Source: Gigaspora rosea (taxonomy: Eukaryota > Glomeromycota > Glomeromycetes > Diversisporales > Gigasporaceae). Taken from it: 64,000 nt of DNA. The DNA lies in assembly GCA_003550325.1 (NCBI GenBank), contig QKWP01000366.1:54955-118954 (forward strand), written 5' to 3'. The notes beneath the pieces were generated by a model. That model was not told the origin of the DNA, searched no databases, and saw only the letters and a program-made list of their open reading frames with translations. The position numbers were made by a program, and so were the translations under genes. Positions 1 to 10,499 of this stretch are shown piece after piece. Position 1 is the stretch's first letter, and every line of letters starts with the position of its first letter.

Positions 1-2096
1 ATACAAAAAACTATCTCTATAGGGAACACAAATTATAACTTTTATGTTCCCACTTTGTTCCTAATAGGGAACATAAATTCTAAATTTAGTGTTCCTAAAA
101 TTTTTTAAATGTTCCTGGAAACACTGGGAACATCAAATCTTTAACACTAATGGTAACCCCTATTGTATTACTAAGCAAAAATGCTCCTCTCGCAATTTTA
201 CCCTAAACCCAACTTTAACTTTAACCCTAACCAACTCTAACTCTAACCCTAATTTTTAACTTTTATTATACTATTAAAGCTACTAAATTTATAGGGGTCA
301 CTATTTAAATTTTTTCATACTTTTATTACCTCTTACTATAGAGTAGATAGTACTTCAACCATTAAAAGAACGACTTTTTCCAGTGTAATGCAACACGATG
401 CAATTTTAGTTTCTTAAAAAGACGTTCTCTACGAAGCTATTTTATTGGTTTATTAGTAAAGTATTGCGTGATTGGATTGGTTTACTTATACCTGAAAATT
501 CTGGTTTTATACTACTATTCTATATAAATACTCGTGTAATGTCGATATTTAGATTATTGTTTTTAAAAATGAGATTTTTTATAACAAACCCCATATAGAA
601 ACCCACATAAATTCCTGAATATTTTTATATTTCCTAAATATTTCCTATTTTCTGGTTATAATTTTTTTCTGTATAAAACTATAACTAGGAAATTAAAATA
701 TTTAGGAATCAATGTAGGTTTTTATATTAGTTTTTGTTATGAAAAATGCTTATTTTTAAACATAATAATCTGAACAAATCTAATATGATTTTTGATTTAG
801 GGCACCTTTGCACCATATTTGCGTTGAACGTCACCAAATAACCCACACCAACAACACTAGCCAATGTCTTTTTTTGCAGCAGCAGCAGCATTCAAATGAT
901 TTCTATACATTTCGGGTTCATTATTTCAATTGTTTTTTTGTTTCTTTTTTATCTCATTAAAAGCTAACTTCAATTTAATTTATTTTATATGCTATATATC
1001 TCATTTGTTCATCATTTTATCAATCAATATCTTCATTAATTATTCTTAAATATTCTTAAAAAATATAATTATTTTGATTCTGAAAGATATAATCATTATA
1101 ATATGATAGTGTGAAACTTGCGTTGGAGTTTGATGCACACATCACTATCTAAATTAGATCTGCATCAAAAAAGTAATCTAAAAACACGAGTTTTATCTTC
1201 ACGTATCCATATTGATCTACAAAATCAACTCAGATTTCACTTGTCCTATTATAATTCCGAAAATGAAAATGCTAAAATTCAAATATCATGAGTAGATGGT
1301 ATTAAAGCCAATTTGGCTAAACAGCTAGGCACTGTTAAATAATTAATTAATTAAAAATTTTAAATGCTTGAACTGGTTAATTTTGTATCATGATGTACAT
1401 ATACTAGGAAAAATTTTTATATTTGTTTCAAAATAATGCCCATACGTGTACTCTAACCCATAAATAGCATGAGTCATGTAATGCCTTACAGAATGACATG
1501 TTAAAATTGGCATGGATATTACAGTCTGGTATTTTTCCAAACATGGACAATATTGATCATACCTTTTATGGAGAACCGTTAAAGCCAGGTACCATTATGT
1601 GATCTGATGGTCATCGGCCTGACCATCCAGAAGCCGGAGCTATTATATAAGAAGATGACAGCCAATTAAATTCAAGAAATTTCTTGATATAAAAATAGAT
1701 TACGTTTAACAAGATTATATTTGATAATTAACAAGCGAAACTAAATAAAACAAAAAAAAAACAAAAAAAAAATTAGATTTTGCACTTCAACAAAAAAAAA
1801 TAAGTATCTCCAATAAAGAAAACTCCTCTCGGGTTTGACATATATTTTATAGCACAAATGAGAACTTTGTGCAAGACCTCTCACAGCAAATATCTGGTCT
1901 TCCACAACTATTAACTGAATAAACCGCAGTGACAAATCCCATTGCAGTTAGCTCAATAACAAGTTTAACACCCAACCAAAGGTGCACATTGCTTTTTAAC
2001 ATTTAGCAACTATTTGAAGTGCCATTGGAAGAATTTAACACCGAATAATGGTCTTTAGTAACTAATGTTTGGATAAAATTTAATTACAAAAATCAT
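1..2096. other. Repeat-rich intergenic DNA, no gene recognised
   Basis: The first 140 bases repeat a GGGAACA motif several times. The stretch around 150-300 resembles the family at 17.4 kb and 30.9 kb (CCCCTATTGTA, CTCTCGCAATT and degenerate CCCTAA arrays). From 300 to about 2000 I see only AT-rich, low-complexity DNA with stops in all frames. From about 2000 on, short in-frame pieces may be decayed upstream parts of the transposase gene that becomes readable at about 2097, but this is weak. Confidence 0.5.
197..262. repeat. Degenerate telomere-like CCCTAA/CTCTAA array
   Basis: Short irregular array of CCCTAA, CTCTAA and TTTAA units. The same kind of array recurs inside other elements of this window (17460-17500, 18238-18272, 28214-28260, 30948-31042), so it is probably part of a transposable element and not a chromosome end. 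Confidence 0.6.
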
Positions 2097-2757
2097 GTCA
2101 ATGAAAATTCTTGGAAAACTTTTGTATGTTGTTTTAACAGGCCCTTCAAATCAAGTATACGCAAAGAAGATGTTCCAAGTAAGAAATGACAAAAAACAAA
2201 GGATCGAGATGTGAACTTATGTTTTGCAAAAATAAAAGTAACATGGTAGTTACCAAAAAGAAAGTGCATGTTGAACATATCCTAAGTTCTCCTAACCATA
2301 CTCATAACCTAGAAGAAAGTGAAAGATTAAAGCGGTCCCAAGCAGTCTGGGCTTTAATAGAAAAAAAAGCAGTTAAAAATTATCCCACTTCTGCAATAGT
2401 TAATGCAGTTAAAGAGTATGCCACTAAAAAGCTGGCTTTTAATATGAGTGTAAAAGAGCTAAAATGAAGGGAGGTTGCCAACATAAAGTATAAAGTCCAT
2501 TGACCTCAAAATACTCATTTTGTTGGTACTTCTAACCTAATACAAAAAATTTATAATGCAGTTTCTTTTTTAAAAAAAGAAAGGTATCTAGTTGAATTGT
2601 TCAGAATTCAGCACCAATCTACTCGTGGTTTTATTTTCACGCATCCAAAGCAACTCGAAAAACTTCGACGGTATGAATGGCTTACTCTGATTGACTCTAT
2701 ACACAAAACCAATAAATATGACTGACGTCTGTTTATGCTATATATTCAGGACAGTTA
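2097..2757 (+). pseudogene. MULE-type transposase, N-terminal fragment (broken)
   Basis: Decayed coding sequence of a Mutator-like transposase. A first readable piece (from 2097, containing NENSWKTFVCCFNRPFK) runs into a stop near 2189. The protein continues in another frame from 2186 to 2467 (GSRCELMFCKNK...VHVEHILSSPNHTHNLEESE), which looks like the zinc-binding N-terminal region of such proteins. It resumes after another shift with KKERYLVELFRIQ and then WLTLIDSIHKTNKYD, whose aspartate fits the first acid of a DDE catalytic domain. A stop follows KTNKYD, and the frame is then cut at 2757 by a 3.45-kb insertion; coding resumes at 6210. At least two frameshifts and one stop are visible, so the gene is dead. 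Family assignment rests on motif style and the SWIM finger in the downstream fragment. Confidence 0.7.
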
Positions 2758-3017
2758 GAGGGGCGCCAGAAATCAGCTAATTTCTTAGGGAGAGGGATCT
2801 CTGACCTAGTCAGATTACTATATATCCTTTATTCTGATTGGCTAATACAACATATTATTTATATAATATATATTTAAAAAGAAATACTGGTAATTTATAC
2901 ATCGCACGTACGATGTTGTCGCACCTGCTACAGATCATAAAATCAGGTGTAATGTAAAATCAAAATAATTAAAATATCCTATTTTTTCATTGGATAGAGT
3001 TAGGGTGAGGTATAGAT

Positions 3018-3168
3018 AGAGCTGCAGACATTTAGAAGGTTCAAGGTAGTACGTCACTCTTCACGTCATATAAAATTTATATATAATTATATTAACCGTC
3101 ATGTCACATACGTCACGTCAAACGTCATAGTAAATGTTCATTGATATTCTAATGTCTGCGGCTCTAGA
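3018..3168. mobile_element. 151-bp MITE rich in ACGTCA motifs
   Basis: Inverted ends AGAGCTGCAGACATTTAGA and TCTAATGTCTGCGGCTCT, flanked by TATAGAT at 3011-3017 and 3169-3175. The paralogous empty site at about 36880-36900 (reverse strand) reads GAGGTATAGATTGTGTG without interruption, which confirms the insertion. The interior has five ACGTCA motifs and one further CGTCA in about 80 bp, including an ACGTCACGTCA pair. Confidence 0.75.
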
Positions 3169-3285
3169 TATAGATTGTGTGCATGGGCAATAGGAGGTTT
3201 TTATAGTAAAATTTTGCAAGGAATTTTTTTTGTTAGAATTCTAAGAGTAGTTTCATATACTCAATTTTAAATTATAACCGATTTT

Positions 3286-4604
3286 TTGGGGGTGTGGCGA
3301 CATAGAGAAGCTGTCTGGTTGTCACCCCCAAGTGACAGGTCTAGAGTTCAAATCCCACTAGAGACGAATTGGAAAATAGGCCTGTGTTATGGTAACATTT
3401 GTTCATCGATCGGTCGGATATATTACCTGTAACCTTGGTACCACCATCTTGAATGGGAGCATCGGCGTAGTTGTGTAAGTTATACAGACAAATTCAAAGG
3501 ACCAGAACAATTGAAACCTGTTTGGCAAGTCCCGAGCAAGAAGGTAAGGAAGATCTTACAACGGTACTACAGAAGACCAGAATTCCGGCTGAAGACCGAA
3601 GAACCGGACAGAAAAATCCCTATGGCAAGAGGGGACACCAACCTGGCCGCCGGAGTCATACCGGAGGAAAAGGACTATGTTTTGGAATTAGGTACCAAGG
3701 AGAGGGAGTCCGTCAGGCACATAAAGCCGGGCCGACCAATCCTTCCAGGCTAACTGGTTTGGTAGTTTGGAAGGGATCGGTAAAGGTTGGAAGGAAGGTT
3801 GGATGTGAGTATTGGGGGTCGGAATGAACCTTGCAAGGGCAAACGGAACTAATAGAAGCAGAAACATGGAGGTGTGTATGTGTCAAGACCCAACGGAGCT
3901 CTGGGCGTACCTATATGGGAGTCTTTGGACGCTAAGAGGGTTTGGGACCACCAGTACGGATATATGCTGGTATAAGTGCATGTAGTGGTGATCGGGTTCT
4001 CTCTAGCCTTATGATGCCTTCCAACTATATTCGGCATTGGAAGCATTTGCGAAACATGCCCAGATACCTCGCCACCATAGCAGGAAGTACAGTCGTTCGC
4101 ACATCTCCAAATTCAGAACATTAAATCTTGGGTCCTCAAGTCGCAGGAAACCGGCTAGTTGCGGCAGCATGCAAGCTTGAGATACTTACCCAATGTGGTA
4201 GAGGCAGCTGCATGGCTTGAGATACGAACCCCGAGAAGTACACTAGTAAGGGACTTTCTGGGTAACACCAGATTTCGGGTACACCAAATTGGAAGCATTA
4301 AGCGCCTACCTGGCAACATACACCAAATTGGAAGTGGTGAATTAGAAAATGTAGGCAAAGTGGCGGACATGTGAATGTGGATTGTTGGTTGTAACGGGAC
4401 GTACAAATCCAGGTCATCTATATAAATGGGAATACAGAAGGCTCTGGTGGGTTTTAGCCGTGGATAAAAGGTTTATAGCCTGAAGTCCTAGTCTCAATAC
4501 TGGTATATAATATGTATGTATTTACGGCAATACCAAATGTCAATCTACTTAAGTATTAATAAAGTTTGGGGCAGAAGCTATACCCCTAATATTAAAAAAA
4601 AAAA
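3286..4604 (+). mobile_element. tRNA-headed, poly(A)-tailed retroposon (SINE-like)
   Basis: A 17-bp target duplication AAATTATAACCGATTTT flanks the element (3269-3285 and 4605-4621), and it ends in a poly(A) tract. The unoccupied site is present in reverse orientation at about 36765-36800. The 5' end (3288-3365) looks tRNA-derived, with a B-box-like GAGTTCAAATCCC and a TGTCAC/GTGACA stem. The body is markedly richer in G and C than its surroundings and has no convincing long reading frame; its short open frames overlap each other in different frames. Near the 3' end an AATAAA (4557-4562) precedes the tail. At 1.3 kb it is long for a SINE, so it may be a composite retroposon mobilised by a LINE. 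Confidence 0.75.
3295..3356 (+). promoter_or_regulatory. Possible internal Pol III promoter (A/B boxes)
   Basis: TGGCGACATAGAG at 3295 resembles an A box and GAGTTCAAATCCC at 3344-3356 matches the B-box consensus GGTTCGANTCC closely. A 6-bp stem with a CCCCAA loop (3320-3337) lies where an anticodon arm would be. The T-stem does not pair well, so this is a decayed tRNA-like head and not a tRNA gene. Confidence 0.4.
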
Positions 4605-4759
4605 AAATTATAACCGATTTTGACAAAACGAACATTTGTTTTGAATTTTTGATCATGTAACATTACACCTGATCTTGAAATTTGATTGGGAGAGCAACAT
4701 ATAAGGCGCATCGCATGGGGCAATAAATAAATTTACTCATTTAAAAATACTATATATAA

Positions 4760-5790
4760 AAATTTTATTAGTTAATAGCTTTTGATCTACTGGTCCAATT
4801 TGGATGATTTAACTACCAAAATGATCCTCTCAAAAAGAGGATTCTAACAAGCCCAAAATTACAAGAATCCAATCACAGGATCATAAGATCGATATAATCT
4901 TCCCCAGTATTACCAGAAAATTTTTTACTGTCACGTGATGACCAACAAAAATTTTTTATTAGGTTAGGGTTAGGGTGAGTGCTCAGTTAGGGTTTGGGTT
5001 TAGGCTATTATATAGTAAAATTGCTCAAGGAAAACTTTTTTTTAGTTAAAAAAAGTGGGTTCTTATGCAAACTTTTGAGAAATAAGCTTGTTTTGACAAA
5101 AGAGACGTTTTGAGATGTTTGTTTTGAATTTTCCTGATCGTGTTATGTTATACCAAATTATGATCTTTTATTGGCCAATAATCACGTGATAGTAAAAGTT
5201 TTCTGGCGATCCTGGGGTAGTTATCGATATAGATTTGTGCATTATTACTATATAAGCTTATATAGTATTTATTTAATAAATATAGTAACAATGCGCAAAT
5301 CTATATCGATCTTATGATCCTGTGATGGGATTCTTGTGATTTTGGGCTTGTTAGAATCCTCTTGTTGAGAGGATCATTGTGGTAGTTAAATCATTCAAAT
5401 TGGACCAGTGGATCAAAAATTATTTATTATATTCTATATAATATTTAATAGTAAATAACTTTTGATCTACTGGTCCAATTTAGATAATTTAACTACCAAA
5501 ATGATCCTCTCAAAGAGAGGATTCTAACAAGACCAAAGTCACACAAATCTAATCACAGAATCATAAGATCGATATAGATTTGTGTATTATTACTATATAG
5601 TATTTTATTTAATAATAAATACTATGTAGTAATAATATGCAAATCTATATCGATCTTATGATCCTGTGATTAGATTTTTGAGATTTTGGGCTTGTTAGAA
5701 TCCTCTCTGTGAGAGGATCATTTTGGTAGTTAAATCATCTAAATTGTGCCAGTGGATCAAAAGTTATTAACTATTAAAGTTTATAAATAT
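4760..5790. repeat. Foldback element cluster (four alternating inverted copies)
   Basis: A unit of about 130-150 bp (key words TTTTGATCTACTGGTCCAA, ACCAAAATGATCCTCTC, ATCATAAGATCGATATAG) occurs forward at 4762-4905, reversed at 5219-5415, forward at 5452-5575 and reversed at 5635-5780. The last two form an almost perfect 330-bp palindrome. A piece related to family A, with TTAGGGTTAGGG and a CACGTGAT word, lies between the first two copies. Confidence 0.8.
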
Positions 5791-5869
5791 TTTTAATAAT
5801 AATTTAATATACGCGAAATTTGATTGGCTATTAAACCAGTTAGGTAGGGGGTAGGGGGTAGGCATCCAC

Positions 5870-6150
5870 TTATTTGCGCGGGTAATACAAGCTCCTGAAG
5901 AGGAAATAGCCAATCGGAGAGTGCAAATTTTGACCATTCCAGATCAGCCCGACAAAGAATTCAAACACGCTTAAATCGATCTTGGCGCACTAATTAAAAA
6001 TAACGGAAATGAAATTTTACTTATATTAAACATCACTCTAACTTTATAGCCTCTAATGTTAAGCCCTAACCCTAAATTTTATTTCACACACTTAGTTTAT
6101 TTACAAAATCAGATTTCTTTTTTTGGTTTTTGTGTTACCCGCGCAAATAA
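5870..6150. mobile_element. 281-bp MITE with TTATTTGCGCGGGTAA termini
   Basis: Inverted ends TTATTTGCGCGGGTAA match exactly over 16 bp and continue imperfectly. GGGGGTAGG-rich sequence lies on both sides. I could not read a clean target duplication. No coding capacity. Confidence 0.65.
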
Positions 6151-6209
6151 ATAAAATGGGGGGGTAGGAGGTATAGTAAATGGAAATCTGGTAATTTCTG
6201 GCGCTCTCC

Positions 6210-7732
6210 TTACAGTTGTTGGGATGTCAGTGGACATTCTTTTGTTAGTAATGAAAACAGCGATATGGTCATGAAAGCATTAATGATAATATAGCTTCTG
6301 AAAACCTCAATATTTTTTATCAGACCAAAGAAGCATAGAAGCCAGAAGTATTATGACAGCTTTCCCAGGTCTCCAAAAAGGCAAGCAGGAATGTGAAATG
6401 GTTCTTTGCACTGTACATGTTATGCAGACTTGGATGAATAAGATAAAACTAGGAACAAGATGATCCAAGCCATGCACAAGTGAACAAAGATCAGTTGTGA
6501 GATGCTTGTCCAAAAATCAATTAATGAAAGTGCCCTTCCTGCTATTAATAGATACATTTCAAGGTACTATTTTAAAAAATACACACTAGTAGGCATTGTG
6601 GGCCGCTAGCATTTTCCGTTACTTTTGCAAGTAACATTTATAAACGCTTTGGAATCATATCATAGCGAGTTCAAGAGAACAACTCCTTCTTATTACAGTT
6701 TAATTGGTGCATGTAATAACATCATTGTGCTTGATTTGAAAAAATGTTTAGATTTAGATTTTGTCGCATTTGAATTTCATGTTAAAAAAATTTCTGCTCC
6801 AGTATTGACGATAATATAATTCAAGAGATTCATAAATTCCTTTTTCTGATTTAAAAATTAATAGTTGGTGAAGTTTTTGCTGTTGATAGTAAAATAGAAA
6901 AAGGGAAAGCATTGTCTGGATTAATATTATCTGAATGTTACTGCCTTTTTTTTCAAAAATATATGCTTCCTTGCAAGCATATCTTCCACGAGCAAACGTA
7001 TGGTCCCAGGAAATTGCTGACAGCTAATGCTTAGAAAAATTTTCAATGAATGTTTGATGAAAGTGGTTTTGAAGTTTTTGAATATTGCGGTTAGTAAGTT
7101 TAGAACTATTTGAAAAGGATGAAACTGATAGAGTGGCAATGAATAGAAAACTTACCGTTAATGAGCTAATAGAAAGAACCCATAATCAGTATTGGAGTAG
7201 TGACTTGAACCAGGTAACAAAATCGTTAATTAGTTAACTAACCCGACATAACCGAGCATAATCGGTTAACCAAGATTATTTCGGTTGGCCCGGGTCAACT
7301 GAATTATCTAAGTTAACTGGCTCAACCGAGTAGTGATTTGAGCTGAAAAAAATTCGTTAATCGATTAACCAAACCGAAATATTTGATGTTAACCAATTGC
7401 AACTGATTAAAATTATTTTACGTTTTACTATCGGGAATTATTAGACCTTTACTCAAATTTTGGTTCAACTTTTATTTTCTTTTCAGAACTTTTCAGAACC
7501 TTTGCTCATTCCTGATATTATTTACATTTTGTCAACCAATTATCGATGCTCAACCAGTTGCACGAGTCAACTGATTATCAATTCTCAACCAGTTGTGTGG
7601 TTAAGCATTTGCTCAACCGGTTACCCAAAATTTATTTAGTTCGGGTCAGTTAACCGATTATAGCCCAACCAGTTCAAATCACTATATTGGAGTATAGAAG
7701 AAAATAGTGATGAAAATGAGAAGGCTAAATTT
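6210..7732 (+). pseudogene. MULE-type transposase, catalytic/SWIM C-terminal fragment
   Basis: Continuation of the broken gene that begins at 2097. Readable pieces in order: YSCWDVSGHSFVSNENSD (from 6212); YFLSDQRSIEARSIMTAFPG, where FLSD fits the second catalytic acid; KQECEMVLCTVHVMQTWMNK; then NALESYHSEFKRTTPSYYSL (open 6625-6819). A SWIM zinc finger follows, C-Y-C at 6935-6943 and C-K-H at 6972-6980 (CxC-x9-CxH), and then the tail LTVNELIERTHNQYW. A hAT-like MITE (7198-7684) interrupts the tail. Across its 8-bp duplication the frame continues SIEENSDENEKAKFI to a stop at 7732. Several stops and shifts make it non-functional. SWIM fingers with a MULE catalytic core are an established combination. 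Confidence 0.75.
7198..7684. mobile_element. hAT-like MITE (TAGTGAYTTGAAC termini, 8-bp TSD)
   Basis: A perfect 8-bp duplication TATTGGAG (7190-7197 and 7685-7692) flanks inverted ends TAGTGACTTGAACCAGG and TAGTGATTTGAACTGG. The interior repeats AACCGGTTA/TTAATCGATTAACC words, and a second internal copy of the end (TAGTGATTTGAGCTG) lies at about 7331. It sits inside the transposase pseudogene, and excision at the duplication would leave the tail in frame. Confidence 0.85.
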
Positions 7733-8242
7733 ATTTAAAATTAAAATTTTGTTTAAATTCTGTTTTTCAGAAATAGAAAAAAGAGAATTTGATAGTTAGC
7801 AAAAACTTTTAATAAAAAAAAATAAATAAAATTTTACTCAGACCTACTAAAAAAAATTTAAATCATCATATTCACATAATAAATATTAAATTTTATTCCC
7901 ACTACCAATTAATTATATGTGAAATTTGCTGATCAATAAAAAAAAAATCGATGAAACCATTAATTGCATTATTAGAAGTAAATATTAATAAAATCATCAT
8001 TAGAATCATTGATTTCTTTTTCTTTTTTTAACCAGCAAATTTTACATTTTTGCAAACTGCTAATTCTTAAGAGTTTGGGATTACAATTTGCTTTTGAAAA
8101 TAAACCAAATAGGCCATCTCTTCATTAGAATCACCTAATGTGATAAAATTGGCTCCAGAGGCTGGCTGTTAGGACAGTGTCTGGACACTGATATCATTAG
8201 ATCACATGATGATACCTGGCTTTAACAGATTCCCTTTTATAG
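7733..8242. other. AT-rich intergenic DNA
   Basis: Low-complexity sequence with no convincing reading frame. From about 8110 there is more complex sequence that carries on after the MITE at 8513, so it is the host sequence of that insertion. Confidence 0.5.
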
Positions 8243-8513
8243 GAATGTCTAAAGCGGAGCAGAATCACATGACATGTGACCAATCAAATTATAGAAATTT
8301 GATGATCTTTGGCTAAACAGAAAGCGAAAAACATAAAAAATACAAAAACAGTAGTTTAAACCTACCTTAATGGATTAATTAAAAATGTCGGGAAGGCAAT
8401 TTTGCATATATAATTACTTAAAACCTACCTAACTTTAATCTATAATGACCCTAATCCTAAAGTTAATTCACTAAAATATATATTATAAGAATCTGCTCCG
8501 CTTTTAGACGACC
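8243..8513. mobile_element. MITE with GTCTAAA(A)GCGGAGCAGA termini
   Basis: Flanked by an 11-bp duplication CCCTTTTATAG (8232-8242 and 8514-8524). The left end has GTCTAAAGCGGAGCAGAATC; the right end in reverse has GTCTAAAAGCGGAGCAGATTC with one extra A. The long duplication points to a Mutator-like non-autonomous element. No coding capacity. Confidence 0.75.
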
Positions 8514-8524
8514 CCCTTTTATAG

Positions 8525-9276
8525 TATATATATACAGATCAAAATAGTTCTAGACATTTCGGTCACATGCTGATCAGCCAATTAAATCATGCTATCAAAA
8601 TTATAGTAACATATAATACAAATATTTATTACTAAAAGTTGTTCAAGCTTTACCAAATTTTGGAACTATGTAAAATTTGTATTGCAAACAATTTTGTTTA
8701 ATATACTAATTCGATTTACTAGTACAAAATCCTATTTTAATCATTTTTTACAAATACAAAAACAACAAAGATGATTTGCAACCTAATTATCTGAATCAAT
8801 AATTTTTGCTCTGTTTAATTCATATAAAGACAAATAACATGGTGCAAAAATTATTTAATTTGGTCTATTATTTGATAGGATATCATCAACAATGGATCTA
8901 CTCCATTATTTATACTCTAAAATAATTTTTGGTAAAATTTTATTCACAGATAAAATTTCACTATATTGAATAATGTAATCCAGTGATGTCATGTCTACTA
9001 TGTTCAAGATTTTTTTACCCATGTTCACGTCCAAACGTCCACAGTGTTCACAACTGTCCAAAGAATATTTTGACTTTAAAATTTAATAAATTAGTTTAAG
9101 AAAGATATGATTATATATTTTTATAGTTCTAAATATTTTTCTGAAAAGAAAAAATATATTATCTTAATAAAATTTTAAGTAATTTAGATTTATTTTTTTG
9201 TTTACAATTGTTCACAATTGTCTACAAATTGTTCAAAGCTGTTCCATGACAATACTGGTGTAATCAAATATCACTT
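8525..9276. other. AT-rich intergenic DNA
   Basis: No gene or clear element boundary recognised. Around 9000-9250 there are repeated words such as GTTCACAATTGT and TGTCCA. Confidence 0.5.
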
Positions 9277-9369
9277 AATCTACTATTCAAACTTCTATTC
9301 AATATAATCATATGATTTCATAGCATGAAGTCATATAGTTGTATTGAATAGAAGTTTGAATAGTAGATT
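9277..9369. repeat. 45-bp-arm hairpin (near-perfect inverted repeat)
   Basis: Arms 9277-9321 and 9325-9369 pair over 45 positions with about four mismatches and a 3-nt loop; the outer 27 positions are perfect (AATCTACTATTCAAACTTCT...). Flanking bases continue the pairing weakly. It could be a palindromic MITE or, if transcribed, a small-RNA hairpin. Confidence 0.8.
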
Positions 9370-10169
9370 GAATCATACTATGGTGATTTTTTAAATTTTA
9401 CTATTGATTCTACAATAATAAACATCTGCCAATCCTATTATAATTATATTTCTTACTTCTAGTATCTAGAAAAGTTAAATAAATTAAAAAAATTAGAACC
9501 ATAGTAAAAACAATTTTAATTATAGAATTCATGAATTTACTCTCAGAGCAGCACACTATTTTTAACAAAAGTAATAGCTTCCAAACTATAATGTATAATA
9601 ATATAGCTACAAACTATAAATAACAGTATCATGGTATAGACTGTCTAATTTCTAAAATTATTAAGACAAAAAAAACCATAGAAACTAAACCAAAAAAAAA
9701 AGAAAAATTATGAATTAATACAATAAAACTTAACTTTGATCTTAATCTAAAAGAAAGTTATCTTTTGAAATTGCGGGAATCCCCATAGATTCTAAAAGTA
9801 CATATCCTAAAATATATATTTTGTCAGTTATCTTTAGTTCTTACTTCAATATCAGAAACATATACTAATCAAAATTTTGCAGATCATTCTAGAATGATTT
9901 TTATTTTTAGAAAAATACTAAACTGTATTACAACAAAAGATGAGATGTTATACAGAATGGTATTTGATGGCCTATTTTACAAAAAAATATGTATTAAAAA
10001 TTACTTGTATTGGCTCTTTTCATAGAATATCAACAAGAGCAAAAGATCAAATAACCGATTTGTTTTAACAAATTGCAATATTGAAATATTTGTTTGTCTT
10101 AATATAAAAAATTTTTTGCAAAATTTTACTATATATGCAGTTACTTTAATTGCATAGATATGCTTAGTG
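9370..10169. other. AT-rich intergenic DNA
   Basis: No coding sequence or recognisable element; homopolymer-rich and A+T-rich throughout. Confidence 0.5.
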
Positions 10170-10440
10170 TTTCTATGAATCTGAACTAAACTGAACTTAG
10201 ATTAATTTTAGATTCAGGTTTAGTATTGAACCTGAACCTGGACATTTGTTAAAACATGTTCAGGTTTAGGTATAGTATTGAACTTTTAGAGCTGGTTTAG
10301 GTTCAGTTTAGGTCAGTTCATAAGTTCATAAACATGTTCAGGTTCAGTCTAGTGTTTATATAGTATAAACTAGAAATTCTAGGTTTAGGTCAGGTTTGGC
10401 CTGATTTAGACCAGACTTAAACTCTAAATTTTATTATTTA
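10170..10440. repeat. GGTTCAGGTTTAGG-rich element
   Basis: Irregular direct repeats of AGGTTTAG/AGGTTCAG and CTGAACCTG words. Weak inverted ends (TAGTGTTTC / TAGAGTTTAAG). It resembles 36239-36453 in composition, so it is probably a related non-autonomous element. Confidence 0.5.
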
Positions 10441-10499
10441 AAACTTTATACTAAAGTCAAACAAATCATAAGTTTGGTTAGACTAGTTCAAATTTTGCA

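Larger units (their letters stand above)
2881..4738. mobile_element. MULE-like MITE, family A copy 1 (interrupted)
   Basis: Flanked by a perfect 9-bp duplication ATTTAAAAA (2872-2880 and 4739-4747). The ends are GAAATACTGGTAATTTATAC on the left and, read in reverse, GAGTAAATTTATTTATTGCC on the right. The same element, without the two insertions it contains here, lies inverted at 36653-37012 with its own 9-bp duplication. A 9-bp duplication and long imperfect termini suggest a Mutator-like non-autonomous element. Its interior carries a TTAGGGTGAGGT stretch. Confidence 0.75.
2758..6209. mobile_element. PIF/Harbinger-like element carrying nested insertions
   Basis: Terminal inverted repeats start GAGGGGCGCCAGAAATCAGC on the left; the right end read in reverse is GGAGAGCGCCAGAAATTACC. 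The insertion is flanked by TTA on both sides (2755-2757 and 6210-6212), the 3-bp TWA duplication typical of PIF/Harbinger. The boundary is supported independently because removing it rejoins the transposase reading (..LYIQDS to YSCWDVSGH..). Most of its 3.45 kb is later insertions; its own sequence is roughly 2758-2880, 5790-5869 and 6151-6209. No transposase is visible, so it was a non-autonomous element. Confidence 0.7.

Noticed and set aside
197-262. Chromosome end (telomere) at the left edge
   Set aside because: The array is short, degenerate, internal and recurs inside transposable elements elsewhere in the window.
3471-3827. Open frames of 118 and 80 residues in the tRNA-headed retroposon
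   Set aside because: They overlap in different frames, have no recognisable motif or start context, and lie in GC-richer DNA where stops are rarer by chance.
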